This document shows, piece by piece, positions 19,772 to 27,106 of a stretch of DNA of 64,000 bases. The notes under the pieces were generated by a model. That model made no database searches and had not been told where the DNA came from. It worked only from the letters and a program-made list of their open reading frames with translations. The number at the start of each line of letters is the position of its first letter. The first letter of the stretch is position 1. The position numbers and the translations under genes were made by a program. The DNA comes from an uncultured Arthrobacter sp. (lineage in GTDB: Bacteria > Actinomycetota > Actinomycetes > Actinomycetales > Micrococcaceae): positions 1-64,000 of the forward strand of contig NZ_CADCTE010000156.1 in NCBI RefSeq assembly GCF_902805515.1, read 5' to 3'.

Positions 19772-20845
19772 TCAGTAGAAGGGCTGCTGGTGCCGGCGCC
19801 AGTAGATCTGGCGGGCCACCCGCTCGCCCACGGCGGTCCACAGTCGATACTTCTTCTCGTTCAGGGCGAGGTCCCAGCAGCCGGTGAAGTCGGTGACGAT
19901 CTTGGAGAAGCTCGTCTTGAAGAGGCCGAGGCCGTGGTGCGGGTGGGAGGTGTCCTTGAGCCGGTCGGCGGGCGGGGTTCCGCAGAAGTCGTACTCGCGG
20001 ATGGCGAACTCGTCCTTAAGGTCGTTGATGGCCGTCCACTGCAGCAGGTGGGAGTCCCCGTACTGTGAACGCCCGGGCTTCGACCCGCCGTCCTTGTAGG
20101 TTCCCTTGCTGCCGTAATTGATGATGAAGGCCCCCACCGAGGGCTCGCCGTCCTCGTAGACGAAGTAGAGGCGGCCCTGGCCTGCGGCGGCGAAGTTCCC
20201 CCAGAACCGGCTGTAGTACTCGAAGGAGCGCAGGCGGGCGGCCGAGCGGTCCTCGATGTGGGCCATCAGCCGGTACATGATGCCGAAGTTTTCCTCGGTC
20301 GGCTCGACCCGGCGCACTTCAACGCCTTCCCGCAGGGCCCGGCGCACGGCGTTGCGGCCGCGGGAGGAGAGGTTGCGCAGCAGCTGGTTCGACTCCGGTG
20401 TGGTGTCGAGGAGGGCCGTATGGTCATTCGGCTGCAGGTCGAAGGTCTTGTGCAGGCCGGCGGCGGTGAAGAGCTGGCGGACCTCCGGAGAGTCGACGAT
20501 ATCGGGTTCGATCTTCACCGCGAAGACGTTCAGGCGGGACGCGGAGGTGAAGTCCTTCAGCGCGTCGAGCATGGCCGGCACGTGGGCCGGCTCGGCCGCG
20601 CCCGGGCCCTTGATCAGATACCAGAGCCTGCCAAGGACCGGGAAGGACTTCTCGAGCACGAGGTTGTAGCTGGAGTACTGGGCGGACTCGAAGACCAGGA
20701 ACCGCGGCGTCCACCCGTGATGCGACTTCACCTCGGCGAAAGAGGCCGACTGCAGGACATTTCCGCCGTCCGGGTTGGATGGAACGAGGTCGTCCCACTT
20801 GTCCTGCTCCGCTTTCGTGGCGAAACGCGCGGTGAAGTTGATCAA
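19772..20845 (-). CDS. FemABX-family aminoacyltransferase-like protein
   Basis: 357 residues with the FemABX/GNAT-like fold pattern. FemABX enzymes add amino acids from aminoacyl-tRNA to lipid II to build interpeptide bridges, which fits an organism with Lys-type bridged peptidoglycan. Supporting stretches are NVLQSASFAEVKSHHGW near the N-terminus and KFDL/DFCGTPPADRLKDTSHPHHG near the end. The start chosen is TTG 20845 with AGAAGG 4 nt upstream; a longer frame to 20896 adds a non-conserved Arg-rich stretch. Substrate unproven. Confidence 0.78.
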   Translation of the reverse strand: MINFTARFATKAEQDKWDDLVPSNPDGGNVLQSASFAEVKSHHGWTPRFLVFESAQYSSYNLVLEKSFPVLGRLWYLIKGPGAAEPAHVPAMLDALKDFTSASRLNVFAVKIEPDIVDSPEVRQLFTAAGLHKTFDLQPNDHTALLDTTPESNQLLRNLSSRGRNAVRRALREGVEVRRVEPTEENFGIMYRLMAHIEDRSAARLRSFEYYSRFWGNFAAAGQGRLYFVYEDGEPSVGAFIINYGSKGTYKDGGSKPGRSQYGDSHLLQWTAINDLKDEFAIREYDFCGTPPADRLKDTSHPHHGLGLFKTSFSKIVTDFTGCWDLALNEKKYRLWTAVGERVARQIYWRRHQQPFY

Positions 20846-21002
20846 GTTGCCTTCTCTGCTGGTGGCCCGGAGGTGGCCGGCGGGGTTCCGGCGCACGGAT
20901 TTACCCGCCCAAGTCTAACTGTTGCGCCGAAGACGGACCGCATGACGCGACGCGGGAACCGCTTTGGCCCGCAGGAGCATTCGACCTCGGTAGCATCGGG
21001 AC

Positions 21003-22007
21003 ATGGACTTTCGATACCTCGGCAACAGTGGACTGAAAATCTCCGAAATCACCTACGGGAACTGGCTGACCCACGGGTCGCAGGTGGAAAACGATGTGGC
21101 GATGCGGTGCGTCCGCGCCGCGCTCGACGTCGGCATCAGCACGTTTGACACCGCCGACGCCTACGCGAATACGGCGGCGGAGACGGTGCTGGGCGAGGCG
21201 CTGAAGGGCGAGCGCCGGGAGACCCTCGAGATCTTCACCAAGGTCTACTGGCCCACCGGGTCCAAGGGCCACAACGAGGTGGGGCTGTCCCGCAAGCACA
21301 TCCGGGACTCCATCGACGGCTCCCTGCGCCGCCTGCAGACGGACTACGTCGATCTGTACCAGGCGCACCGGTACGACAGCGAGACCCCGCTTGAGGAGAC
21401 GATGCAGGCCTTCGCCGACGTCGTCCGCCAGGGCAAGGCCCTCTATATCGGGGTCAGCGAATGGACGGCGGACCAGATCCGCGCCGGGCACGCCCTGGCC
21501 CGGGAGCTGGGAATCCAGCTGATCTCCAACCAGCCGCAGTACTCGATGCTGTGGCGGGTGATCGAGGAGGAGGTCGTACCGGCCTCCGAGGAGCTGGGCC
21601 TGTCCCAGATCGTCTGGTCCCCGATCGCCCAGGGCGTCCTGACCGGCAAATACCTGCCGGGAAGGGAACCCGAAGCGGGGACCCGCGCCGCGGACGAGAA
21701 GGGCGGCGCCGCAGTGATCAAGCGCTGGATGGAGGACGACGTCCTTACCGGCGTGCAGCGGCTGAAGCCGATCGCCGACGGCGTCGGACTCACGATGGCC
21801 CAGCTGGCCATCGCCTGGGTGCTGCAGAACCGCAATGTCGCCTCCGCCATCATCGGCGCCTCCCGGCCGGAGCAGGTTGAGTCAAACGCCGCGGCCTCCG
21901 GCGTCGTCCTTGAGGCGGACGTTATGGCGGCCATCGATGAAACGCTCGGCGCACTCGCCGAACGGGACCCGGCCCGCACGCAGTCCCCCGAGAAGCGGCC
22001 GGCCTGA
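21003..22007 (+). CDS. Aldo/keto reductase
   Basis: NADPH-dependent oxidoreductase of the Kv-beta/YghZ-like group, 334 residues. The catalytic tetrad is visible as D49, Y54, K80 and H122. A TIM-barrel pattern is followed by an NADPH-binding C-terminus (SAIIGASRPEQVESN). TAGCAT lies 6 nt before the ATG with no Shine-Dalgarno, so it is probably leaderless. Its stop overlaps the next start by one base (TGATG), making a two-gene operon. Substrate unknown. Confidence 0.88.
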   Translation: MDFRYLGNSGLKISEITYGNWLTHGSQVENDVAMRCVRAALDVGISTFDTADAYANTAAETVLGEALKGERRETLEIFTKVYWPTGSKGHNEVGLSRKHIRDSIDGSLRRLQTDYVDLYQAHRYDSETPLEETMQAFADVVRQGKALYIGVSEWTADQIRAGHALARELGIQLISNQPQYSMLWRVIEEEVVPASEELGLSQIVWSPIAQGVLTGKYLPGREPEAGTRAADEKGGAAVIKRWMEDDVLTGVQRLKPIADGVGLTMAQLAIAWVLQNRNVASAIIGASRPEQVESNAAASGVVLEADVMAAIDETLGALAERDPARTQSPEKRPA

Positions 22008-22861
22008 TGGGCAGCTCACGCATCGCCGTCACGGGCGCATCGGGGAAGCTGGGCCGCAGCGTGGTGCGCGGCCTGCGGGAGGCGGGCCACACGGTCCTCG
22101 AACTCGACCAGCACGGCGAGCGCGGCGACGGTTTCCTGCGGATCGACCTGCGCGACTACGGGCAGGTGCTCGACGCCCTGCTCGGCGTGGACGGCGTACA
22201 CGATGGCTTCGACGCCGTGGTGCACCTTGCGGCGATCCCCGCCCCGGGGATCACGGCGGACGCGGCGACTTTCGCGAACAACATGGCGTGCACCTACAAC
22301 GTCTTCCAGGCGTGCCGGCGCGCCGGCATCCGGCGGATCGTCTACGCCTCGAGCGAGACCGTCCAGGGCCTGCCCTTCGACACGGATCCCCCGTACCTGC
22401 CCGTCGACGAGGAGTATCCCGCACGCCCCGAGAGCACCTATTCCCTGGTGAAGCACCTCGAGGAGCAGATGGCCGCCGAGCTCGCCCGGTGGGATCCCGC
22501 CCTGAGCATCACGGCCCTCCGCTTCTCCAATGTGATGGACCCGGAGGACTACGACGAATTCCCCTCCTTCGACGCCGACGCCCGGCTGCGGAAGTGGAAC
22601 CTGTGGGGATACATTGACGGCCGCGACGGCGCGCAGGCGGTGCAGAAGGCACTCGAGCATGCCGGGCCGGGCTTCGACACCTTCCTGATCGCCGCCGCCG
22701 ATACGGTGATGACCCGCTCCAGCGCGGAGCTGGCCGCCGAGGTGTTTCCGGCGGTGGAGTTCCGCAGGGACGTCGACGGGAACGGAACGCTGCTCTCCAT
22801 CGATAAGGCGCGCCGGGTGCTCGGCTTCGAACCCCGGCACAGCTGGCGGGACCCCCGGTAA
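22007..22861 (+). CDS. NAD-dependent epimerase/dehydratase
   Basis: Extended short-chain dehydrogenase, 284 residues. Rossmann motif GASGKLG at the N-terminus; catalytic YxxxK is YSLVK (about residue 145) with SSE (about 121-123) before it. Nucleotide-sugar or lactone substrates are typical of the family. Translationally coupled to the aldo/keto reductase, so both probably work in one carbohydrate or carbonyl pathway. Confidence 0.85.
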   Translation: MGSSRIAVTGASGKLGRSVVRGLREAGHTVLELDQHGERGDGFLRIDLRDYGQVLDALLGVDGVHDGFDAVVHLAAIPAPGITADAATFANNMACTYNVFQACRRAGIRRIVYASSETVQGLPFDTDPPYLPVDEEYPARPESTYSLVKHLEEQMAAELARWDPALSITALRFSNVMDPEDYDEFPSFDADARLRKWNLWGYIDGRDGAQAVQKALEHAGPGFDTFLIAAADTVMTRSSAELAAEVFPAVEFRRDVDGNGTLLSIDKARRVLGFEPRHSWRDPR

Positions 22862-22889
22862 GGGCGGCGACTACCGACAGGGAAAAAAG

Positions 22890-22907
22890 ATCAGTAGGCT
22901 TACTGAT
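22890..22907. promoter_or_regulatory. Palindrome site A (AGTA-GGCT-TACT type)
   Basis: ATCAGTA - GGCT - TACTGAT, a perfect 7-4-7 inverted repeat whose right half contains GCTTACT. It is 42 nt before the acidic-protein gene at 22949 and is a relaxed member of the TAAGC-NN-GCTTA group seen at 23926, 24016 and 26468. Confidence 0.55.
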
Positions 22908-22948
22908 GAAGGATGGACAGTGCGCCCACCGCAACGAGAGGTGAAACC

Positions 22949-23365
22949 ATGACCGAAGAGAACCTCCCCGACGAGGACCTCACCATCATCACCGACGACG
23001 AGCTCGAAGTGGAGGAAAGGTCGCTGGCCGACCTGGATCCGCTGACCGGGGAGGACGCTGACCTGTACCCGGGCGCGGCGGAGGACAACCCGGACCGGTG
23101 GCAGGAGGACCCGCTGCTCCAGGGCGAAGGGTACGACGAAGAGGATGACTCGCGGCTCACCGACCAGATCCTCCGCGACGAAACTGCGCGGGCACGGTGG
23201 GAGCACGGTGACGAGCAGATCCCTCCGGACGTCCCCACGCTGGGAGAGGCCTCCGACGACGTCGACTTCGGCATCGGCGAGGACGACGAGGTGGACTCGA
23301 GCGACGATCCCTCCAACAGCGGCGGATCGCCGCTGAGCCATCTCGACGACAAGGACCTCCAGTAG
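22949..23365 (+). CDS. Acidic conserved hypothetical protein
   Basis: 138 residues, strongly acidic (over a quarter Asp/Glu), no membrane segment. It begins MTEENLPDEDLTIITDDELE and ends with SPLSHLDDKDLQ. It resembles stress-linked acidic proteins of Micrococcaceae; no domain was recognised with confidence. AGAGGTGA lies upstream of the ATG. An upstream in-frame ATG (22913) lacks a ribosome site and is not favoured. Convergent with the CBS gene across a terminator. Confidence 0.75.
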   Translation: MTEENLPDEDLTIITDDELEVEERSLADLDPLTGEDADLYPGAAEDNPDRWQEDPLLQGEGYDEEDDSRLTDQILRDETARARWEHGDEQIPPDVPTLGEASDDVDFGIGEDDEVDSSDDPSNSGGSPLSHLDDKDLQ

Positions 23366-23387
23366 GCATCCAGTCGAGTTGCCCGCG

Positions 23388-23425
23388 CGACGGCGGCCGC
23401 CCCTTTGGAGAGGCGGCCGCCGTCG
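23388..23425. terminator. Bidirectional terminator hairpin
   Basis: CGACGGCGGCCGCC (23388-23401) pairs with GGCGGCCGCCGTCG (23412-23425), a 14-bp perfect stem with a 10-nt loop, lying between convergent stops at 23365 and 23442. Confidence 0.8.
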
Positions 23426-23441
23426 TCGTTCCGGAGCGGGA

Positions 23442-23858
23442 TTAGTACGAAATCAGTTCGACGAGGTCGCCCACCCGGTCCTCCGGGTAGTTGCGGGCGA
23501 TGTCGGCCTGGCTGATCACCCCGACGAGGTCGTGCCCGTCGATCACGGGCAGCCGCCGGACCTGATGGTCCTGCATGGTGCGGATCGCCTCCTCAACGGT
23601 GTCGTCGGCGCCGATGGTCACCGGCTTGCCCTGAGCGAGGTCACCGGCCGTGACACTGGCTGGGTCGCCTCCGTCCGCCAGGCACCTCACCACGATGTCG
23701 CGGTCCGTCAGCATGCCCTTGAGCCGGCCGTCCTCGCCGCAGATCGGGAGCGACCCAACATCGAGGTCCCTCATCTTCACTGCCGCCTGCTGCAGGGTGT
23801 CCTTCTCGCCCACGCATTCGACGCTGCCGGTCATGATGTCTCGCGCTGTAGTTGGCAT
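23442..23858 (-). CDS. Two-CBS-domain protein
   Basis: 138 residues with two CBS motifs (about 8-62 and 75-130), e.g. LKGMLTDRDIVVRCLADG and DLVGVISQADIARNYPED. CBS pairs bind adenosyl nucleotides; related mycobacterial hypoxic-response proteins (Hrp1 type) have this size and start (ARDIMTG). The ATG at 23858 has GGAAGGAG just upstream; a longer frame to 24044 is rejected. The palindrome TAAGC-CT-GCTTA (23926) lies 68 nt upstream. Confidence 0.88.
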   Translation of the reverse strand: MPTTARDIMTGSVECVGEKDTLQQAAVKMRDLDVGSLPICGEDGRLKGMLTDRDIVVRCLADGGDPASVTAGDLAQGKPVTIGADDTVEEAIRTMQDHQVRRLPVIDGHDLVGVISQADIARNYPEDRVGDLVELISY

Positions 23859-23925
23859 AACGCTCTCCTTCCTGCTTGGGTGCGCCGCGCCGGTGGACGC
23901 GGCCGCGGGCTCCGGAAACGAACCG

Positions 23926-23937
23926 TAAGCCTGCTTA
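23926..23937. promoter_or_regulatory. Palindrome site B, TAAGC-CT-GCTTA
   Basis: Perfect 5-2-5 inverted repeat about 68 nt upstream of the CBS-protein start (minus strand). Same form as sites C and D. Confidence 0.6.
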
Positions 23938-24015
23938 GCAGTATCCGCCCACCCGCGTCCGAAGCAAAGAAGTCCGAGGGGTTTTCCTTCGAGCGGCGGC
24001 TCCGTAGACTGACCA

Positions 24016-24027
24016 TAAGGGAGCTTA
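24016..24027. promoter_or_regulatory. Palindrome site C, TAAGG-GA-GCTTA
   Basis: One mismatch from TAAGC-NN-GCTTA. It lies 38 nt before the small acidic gene at 24065, in the divergent region shared with the CBS gene. Confidence 0.55.
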
Positions 24028-24064
24028 CTTTCTTCCTTCTTCATCGAAAGGACCGGTAGCGGCT

Positions 24065-24232
24065 ATGTCAGATTCCCCCGATCAGGAACGCGCCCACACC
24101 GAGGAGCCCGCTGAAGGCGACCTTGGGTCCGACTCCACGGACATCCGCCAGCGGGCGCAGGATGCAGCCGAAGGAGAGGATTCGGCCGAGGAGTATTCCG
24201 GTGGGGGCAGCGCCGGCGCGGCGGATTCCTGA
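24065..24232 (+). CDS. Small acidic protein (55 aa)
   Basis: A 55-residue highly acidic, Gly/Ser-ended protein (starts MSDSPDQERAHTEEPAEG, ends GGGSAGAADS). GAAAGGA lies upstream of the ATG, and codon third positions are strongly G/C. The palindrome at 24016 precedes it. Likely disordered; no homology recognised. It stands before the baeRF2-type gene with about 170 nt between, where no other gene is seen. Confidence 0.6.
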   Translation: MSDSPDQERAHTEEPAEGDLGSDSTDIRQRAQDAAEGEDSAEEYSGGGSAGAADS

Positions 24233-24402
24233 AAAGGCCGGCCTGGGGCGCTGCCTTCGACCGGCGCCGGTCTTAAAGCTCCATCCGCCCGTCATTCTTG
24301 CGGTCTGCGCTTTCCAGTGCCCGGCCGCGATGGTAAACCGTACGTACCTCCCGCAGGCTGCGCCGGGGACGGCGCACGAGCACACAGAGAAAGGTGCTGC
24401 CA

Positions 24403-25560
24403 ATGACCCACGCACTGAAGGACCACGCCAACCTCTACAAGCTCCCCGGACCGTGGACCACGATCTACGTTGACGGAAGCACCGGCACAGTCGACTCTTT
24501 CGCGAGTGACGACATCCTCCCCCGCAGTGTCGCGGATGCGATGGAGCAGGCGGGCGCGCCGAAGGAAGATATCAAGGCAGCCACAGCGGCTCTTTCGAAA
24601 ACGGCAAAAGGCCTCCCCGATCCTGTCTCCCGGTTTATCCTGGTTCACGGCGGCGAGGCAGCCATCGACGATTTCCTCCCCGGCGGACTTGTCACCGGCG
24701 AGCCGGTGATTGCCGTGGGACCGATCCCTGACCTGAGTCCGCTCCTCCGACACTGCCCTGAAGGATTCCCCTACGTCGTCGCCGAGGTGGGCCGGGACGG
24801 CGGGGAGGTCTACCTGAGGCATGCCGACAGGACCTGGGGCGGGCCGAACCGCGGCGAACCAGTGGCCCACATCGAAGGCGACACCGAACACATGCGCAAG
24901 GTCCACGCCGGCGGCTGGGCCCATGGGCGGTACCACCACCACGCGGAAAAGGTTTGGAAATCCAATGCGGCTGAGGTGGCAGCCGAAATCGACACGGTGG
25001 TCTCCGCTACCCGGGCGAAACTTGTCGTAGTCTCCGGGGACATCAGGGCCCGCCAGCTCGTTGCTGACCAGGTCTCCGAAGAAACCCGGTCACTGCTGAG
25101 CGTCGTCGACAGCCACACGCGCACGGGCGGATCCGACAATGAAACGTTCGCCCTCCAGGTGGACCAGCTCGTCACGAGGGTCATGGCCGACCGCCAGCAT
25201 CAGCTGCTGGAGCGGCTCGCCGAACAGGAAGGACAGGCGACCAGGACCTCAGCCGCAGGAATTGGCGCTGTTGTTGCGGCACTCCAGCAGGCCCAGGTCG
25301 AAACGCTACTGCTCGAATCGACGGCCTGGGACAACCGCACACTGCTCGCCCTCGACGCCGCTCCGTGGGTAACGACGTCCCCGGAGGAGACCGCCGGAGC
25401 GTCGGTGCTCGGCTCGGTGCCCGCCCTTGCCGCGATCCTCCGCGCAGCGGCGCTCACCGACGCAGACACGGTGCTCTACCCTCCGGGCGCGCTCGATTCG
25501 AAGCCGATCGCAGCCCTGCTGCGCTGGCCCACCGGGCCGGCCGTCCCTGCGGCGACCTAG
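24403..25560 (+). CDS. baeRF2-type (Vms1/eRF1-like) protein
   Basis: 385 residues, matching the bacterial archaeo-eukaryotic release factor family 2 pattern: an N-terminal half with GPWTTIYVDGSTGT and a central FPYVVAEVGRDGG block, then an eRF1-domain-2-like core with GRYHHHAEKVW and VVVSGDIRARQL. Family members are thought to act on ribosome-bound peptidyl-tRNA or in ribosome rescue, but most bacterial ones are untested. AGAAAGG lies 8 nt before ATG 24403. A strong terminator follows. Family confidence is moderate, function is inference. Confidence 0.7.
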   Translation: MTHALKDHANLYKLPGPWTTIYVDGSTGTVDSFASDDILPRSVADAMEQAGAPKEDIKAATAALSKTAKGLPDPVSRFILVHGGEAAIDDFLPGGLVTGEPVIAVGPIPDLSPLLRHCPEGFPYVVAEVGRDGGEVYLRHADRTWGGPNRGEPVAHIEGDTEHMRKVHAGGWAHGRYHHHAEKVWKSNAAEVAAEIDTVVSATRAKLVVVSGDIRARQLVADQVSEETRSLLSVVDSHTRTGGSDNETFALQVDQLVTRVMADRQHQLLERLAEQEGQATRTSAAGIGAVVAALQQAQVETLLLESTAWDNRTLLALDAAPWVTTSPEETAGASVLGSVPALAAILRAAALTDADTVLYPPGALDSKPIAALLRWPTGPAVPAAT

Positions 25561-25571
25561 GTTCAGGGCCC

Positions 25572-25620
25572 ACACACAGCGGGACTCCCCAGCATCGGCT
25601 GGGGAGTCCCGCTGTGTGTC
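25572..25620 (+). terminator. Strong terminator (about 20-bp stem)
   Basis: ACACAGCGGGACTCCCCAGC pairs with its complement around a 3-4-nt loop, starting about 12 nt after the baeRF2 gene stop. It is one of the longest perfect stems in the window. Confidence 0.88.
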
Positions 25621-25655
25621 GTCCGACTGCGTGTCGTCCGGCGTAGTTAGTCAGG

Positions 25656-25780
25656 CACCTACCTGCCGCTGCCGCGGCCGAACCTATTTGCCGCTGTCGC
25701 GGCCGAACCTATTTGCCGCTGCCGCGGCCGAACCTATTTGCCGCTGTCGCGGCCGAACCTATTTGCCGCTGTCGCGGCGG
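25656..25780. repeat. 25-bp tandem repeat (4 good copies plus 1 degenerate) at a gene 3' end
   Basis: AACCTATTTG starts at 25681, 25706, 25731 and 25756, exactly 25 bp apart, with a degenerate copy at 25656. On the minus strand each unit holds CAGCGGCAAATAG, i.e. the last codons and stop (SGK-stop) of the gene ending at 25759. The 3' end of that gene has therefore been multiplied downstream of itself. Since 25 is not a multiple of 3, successive copies put TAG into all three frames. Copies alternate in one base (GTCGCG or GCCGCG). Confidence 0.9.
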
Positions 25781-26136
25781 CGGGTGTCGACGTCAGGATC
25801 GAGCTCGTCGGCCTTGCGGGCGTGGTTCATCGTTTCTTCCCGCAGGCCCTGGGCGTCCGTCTGGCGCTCCGAGGCCTGACGGCGGAGCCGCTCGGCCTCC
25901 ACCTCGGCACGCTGCGCCTCGGCCTCAGCCATGGTTGCCTTGGCTTCGCGTTCACGCGCCTCGAGTTCCGTCTCCTGGGCCTGCTCCCGAATTTCGGCTG
26001 CCTGCCGTCGGCCCTTTTCCTTCTGTCGCTCAACGTGGGCCTGCCGGCGTTTCCGGCTCAGCGCTACCACCACTCCGATCACCGCCAGCACGACGATGAT
26101 CCCAACAATGATCCAGATCAGTTGACTTGTCTCCAC
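25759..26136 (-). CDS. Single-pass membrane protein with coiled-coil
   Basis: 125 residues. One N-terminal membrane helix (about 5-27), then a charged helical region (about 28-105) rich in Glu, Arg, Ala and Gln with heptad-like spacing (EIREQAQETELEAREREAKA), ending DVDTRRRDSGK. No family recognised. GTG 26136 is preceded by GAAGGTGA. The stop codon lies in the last copy of the 25-bp repeat. Confidence 0.72.
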   Translation of the reverse strand: METSQLIWIIVGIIVVLAVIGVVVALSRKRRQAHVERQKEKGRRQAAEIREQAQETELEAREREAKATMAEAEAQRAEVEAERLRRQASERQTDAQGLREETMNHARKADELDPDVDTRRRDSGK

Positions 26137-26205
26137 TGCCCGTTCACCTTCCCTGTCGCCTTTGACGTGCGCGGTGCCTCATTCAATGTGCTGGAGCCCG
26201 GCGGA

Positions 26206-26409
26206 TTAACCGCCGAGGCCACCAAGACCGCCAAGACCGCCGGGCAGCTTGCCCAGGAGGTCCTGCGGATCGATGCCGAGCTTGGCGAGGAGTCCCGCGT
26301 GCTGCTCGGTGTCTACAGTGTCGGGTAGCTCGGACTCGGCCTGGCCCGCCTTATCCGAATTGCCCTGCGACTTCAACAGCTCAATGATTTGTGATTTATC
26401 GATGTTCAT
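26206..26409 (-). CDS. Small hypothetical protein with Gly-Leu-rich tail
   Basis: 67 residues: an N-terminal helical part (MNIDKSQIIELLKSQG), then a TEQHAGLLAKLGIDPQDLL segment and a GGLGGLGG tail. Such proteins are common as predicted stress proteins in Micrococcaceae. GGAGGA lies directly before the ATG. The palindrome TAAGC-AC-GCTTA is about 60 nt upstream, with TAGTAT immediately downstream of it as a possible -10. Confidence 0.75.
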   Translation of the reverse strand: MNIDKSQIIELLKSQGNSDKAGQAESELPDTVDTEQHAGLLAKLGIDPQDLLGKLPGGLGGLGGLGG

Positions 26410-26467
26410 AGTTCCTCCGTTGCTCGGACGTCCAGACCTTGGACGCCGGTTCGAAAAACTGGAATAC

Positions 26468-26479
26468 TAAGCACGCTTA
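26468..26479. promoter_or_regulatory. Palindrome site D, TAAGC-AC-GCTTA
   Basis: Perfect 5-2-5 inverted repeat, extended ACTAAGC-AC-GCTTACT, between divergent genes (26409 minus, 26550 plus). On the minus strand the palindrome runs into TAGTAT, a plausible -10, so a bound regulator could act on transcription. Confidence 0.6.
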
Positions 26480-26549
26480 CTGAGAGCATTGCACACCCCC
26501 TGCTGATTGTCACGGGCGTCAACCCTTCGAAGCTGGCACAATTCCTGCC

Positions 26550-27056
26550 ATGCCAACCTCCCTGTTGATCCTTTCGGACACCCATATCCCCTCCCGCGCG
26601 AAAACCCTTCCCGAAGGCCTCTGGCCCGCGGTCGAAAGCGCCGACCTCGTGGTTCACGCCGGAGATTGGACGGACATTTCATTCTTCGAAGAACTTCGCG
26701 ACCGCTCCCGGCGCCTCCTGGGCTGCTACGGCAACAACGACGGCGACGCCCTGCGGGCCAAACTGCCGCTCGTGGCACGGGAAGAGATCGAGGGGCTCCG
26801 CTTCGCCGTCGTCCATGAGACGGGCGCAAAGACCGGGAGGGAACAGCGGATGGACCGCGAATTCCCCGGAACGGACGTGCTGGTCTTCGGTCACAGCCAC
26901 ATTCCATGGGATACCGTCACCGGTGCCGGCATGAGACTGCTGAACCCGGGATCCCCGACCGATCGACGGCGGCAGCCGCACTGCTCGTACCTGACGGCAA
27001 CCGTCGACGGCCACCGGCTCGACGTCGACCAGCACCTCCTGCCGGTCCGGGCCTGA
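26550..27056 (+). CDS. YfcE/MJ0936-like metallophosphoesterase
   Basis: 168-residue calcineurin-like phosphodiesterase. Metal motifs are SDTH near the N-terminus, GNND (about 63-66), the H in FAVVHE and GHSH near residue 115. Such enzymes cleave phosphodiesters, often cyclic nucleotides; the substrate here is unknown. CACAAT lies 7 nt before the ATG with no Shine-Dalgarno, suggesting a leaderless transcript. Confidence 0.88.
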   Translation: MPTSLLILSDTHIPSRAKTLPEGLWPAVESADLVVHAGDWTDISFFEELRDRSRRLLGCYGNNDGDALRAKLPLVAREEIEGLRFAVVHETGAKTGREQRMDREFPGTDVLVFGHSHIPWDTVTGAGMRLLNPGSPTDRRRQPHCSYLTATVDGHRLDVDQHLLPVRA

Positions 27057-27106
27057 CCCGCCGGACGGGCCTCCGCAAGCGCTGCCGGGCATGGCACACT
27101 GGCCCT

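Noticed and set aside
23442-24044. Longer start (24044) for the CBS protein
   Set aside because: The strong ribosome site and homologous start are at 23858.
25656-25780. Possible CRISPR array
   Set aside because: Units are contiguous with no unique spacers; a plain tandem repeat.
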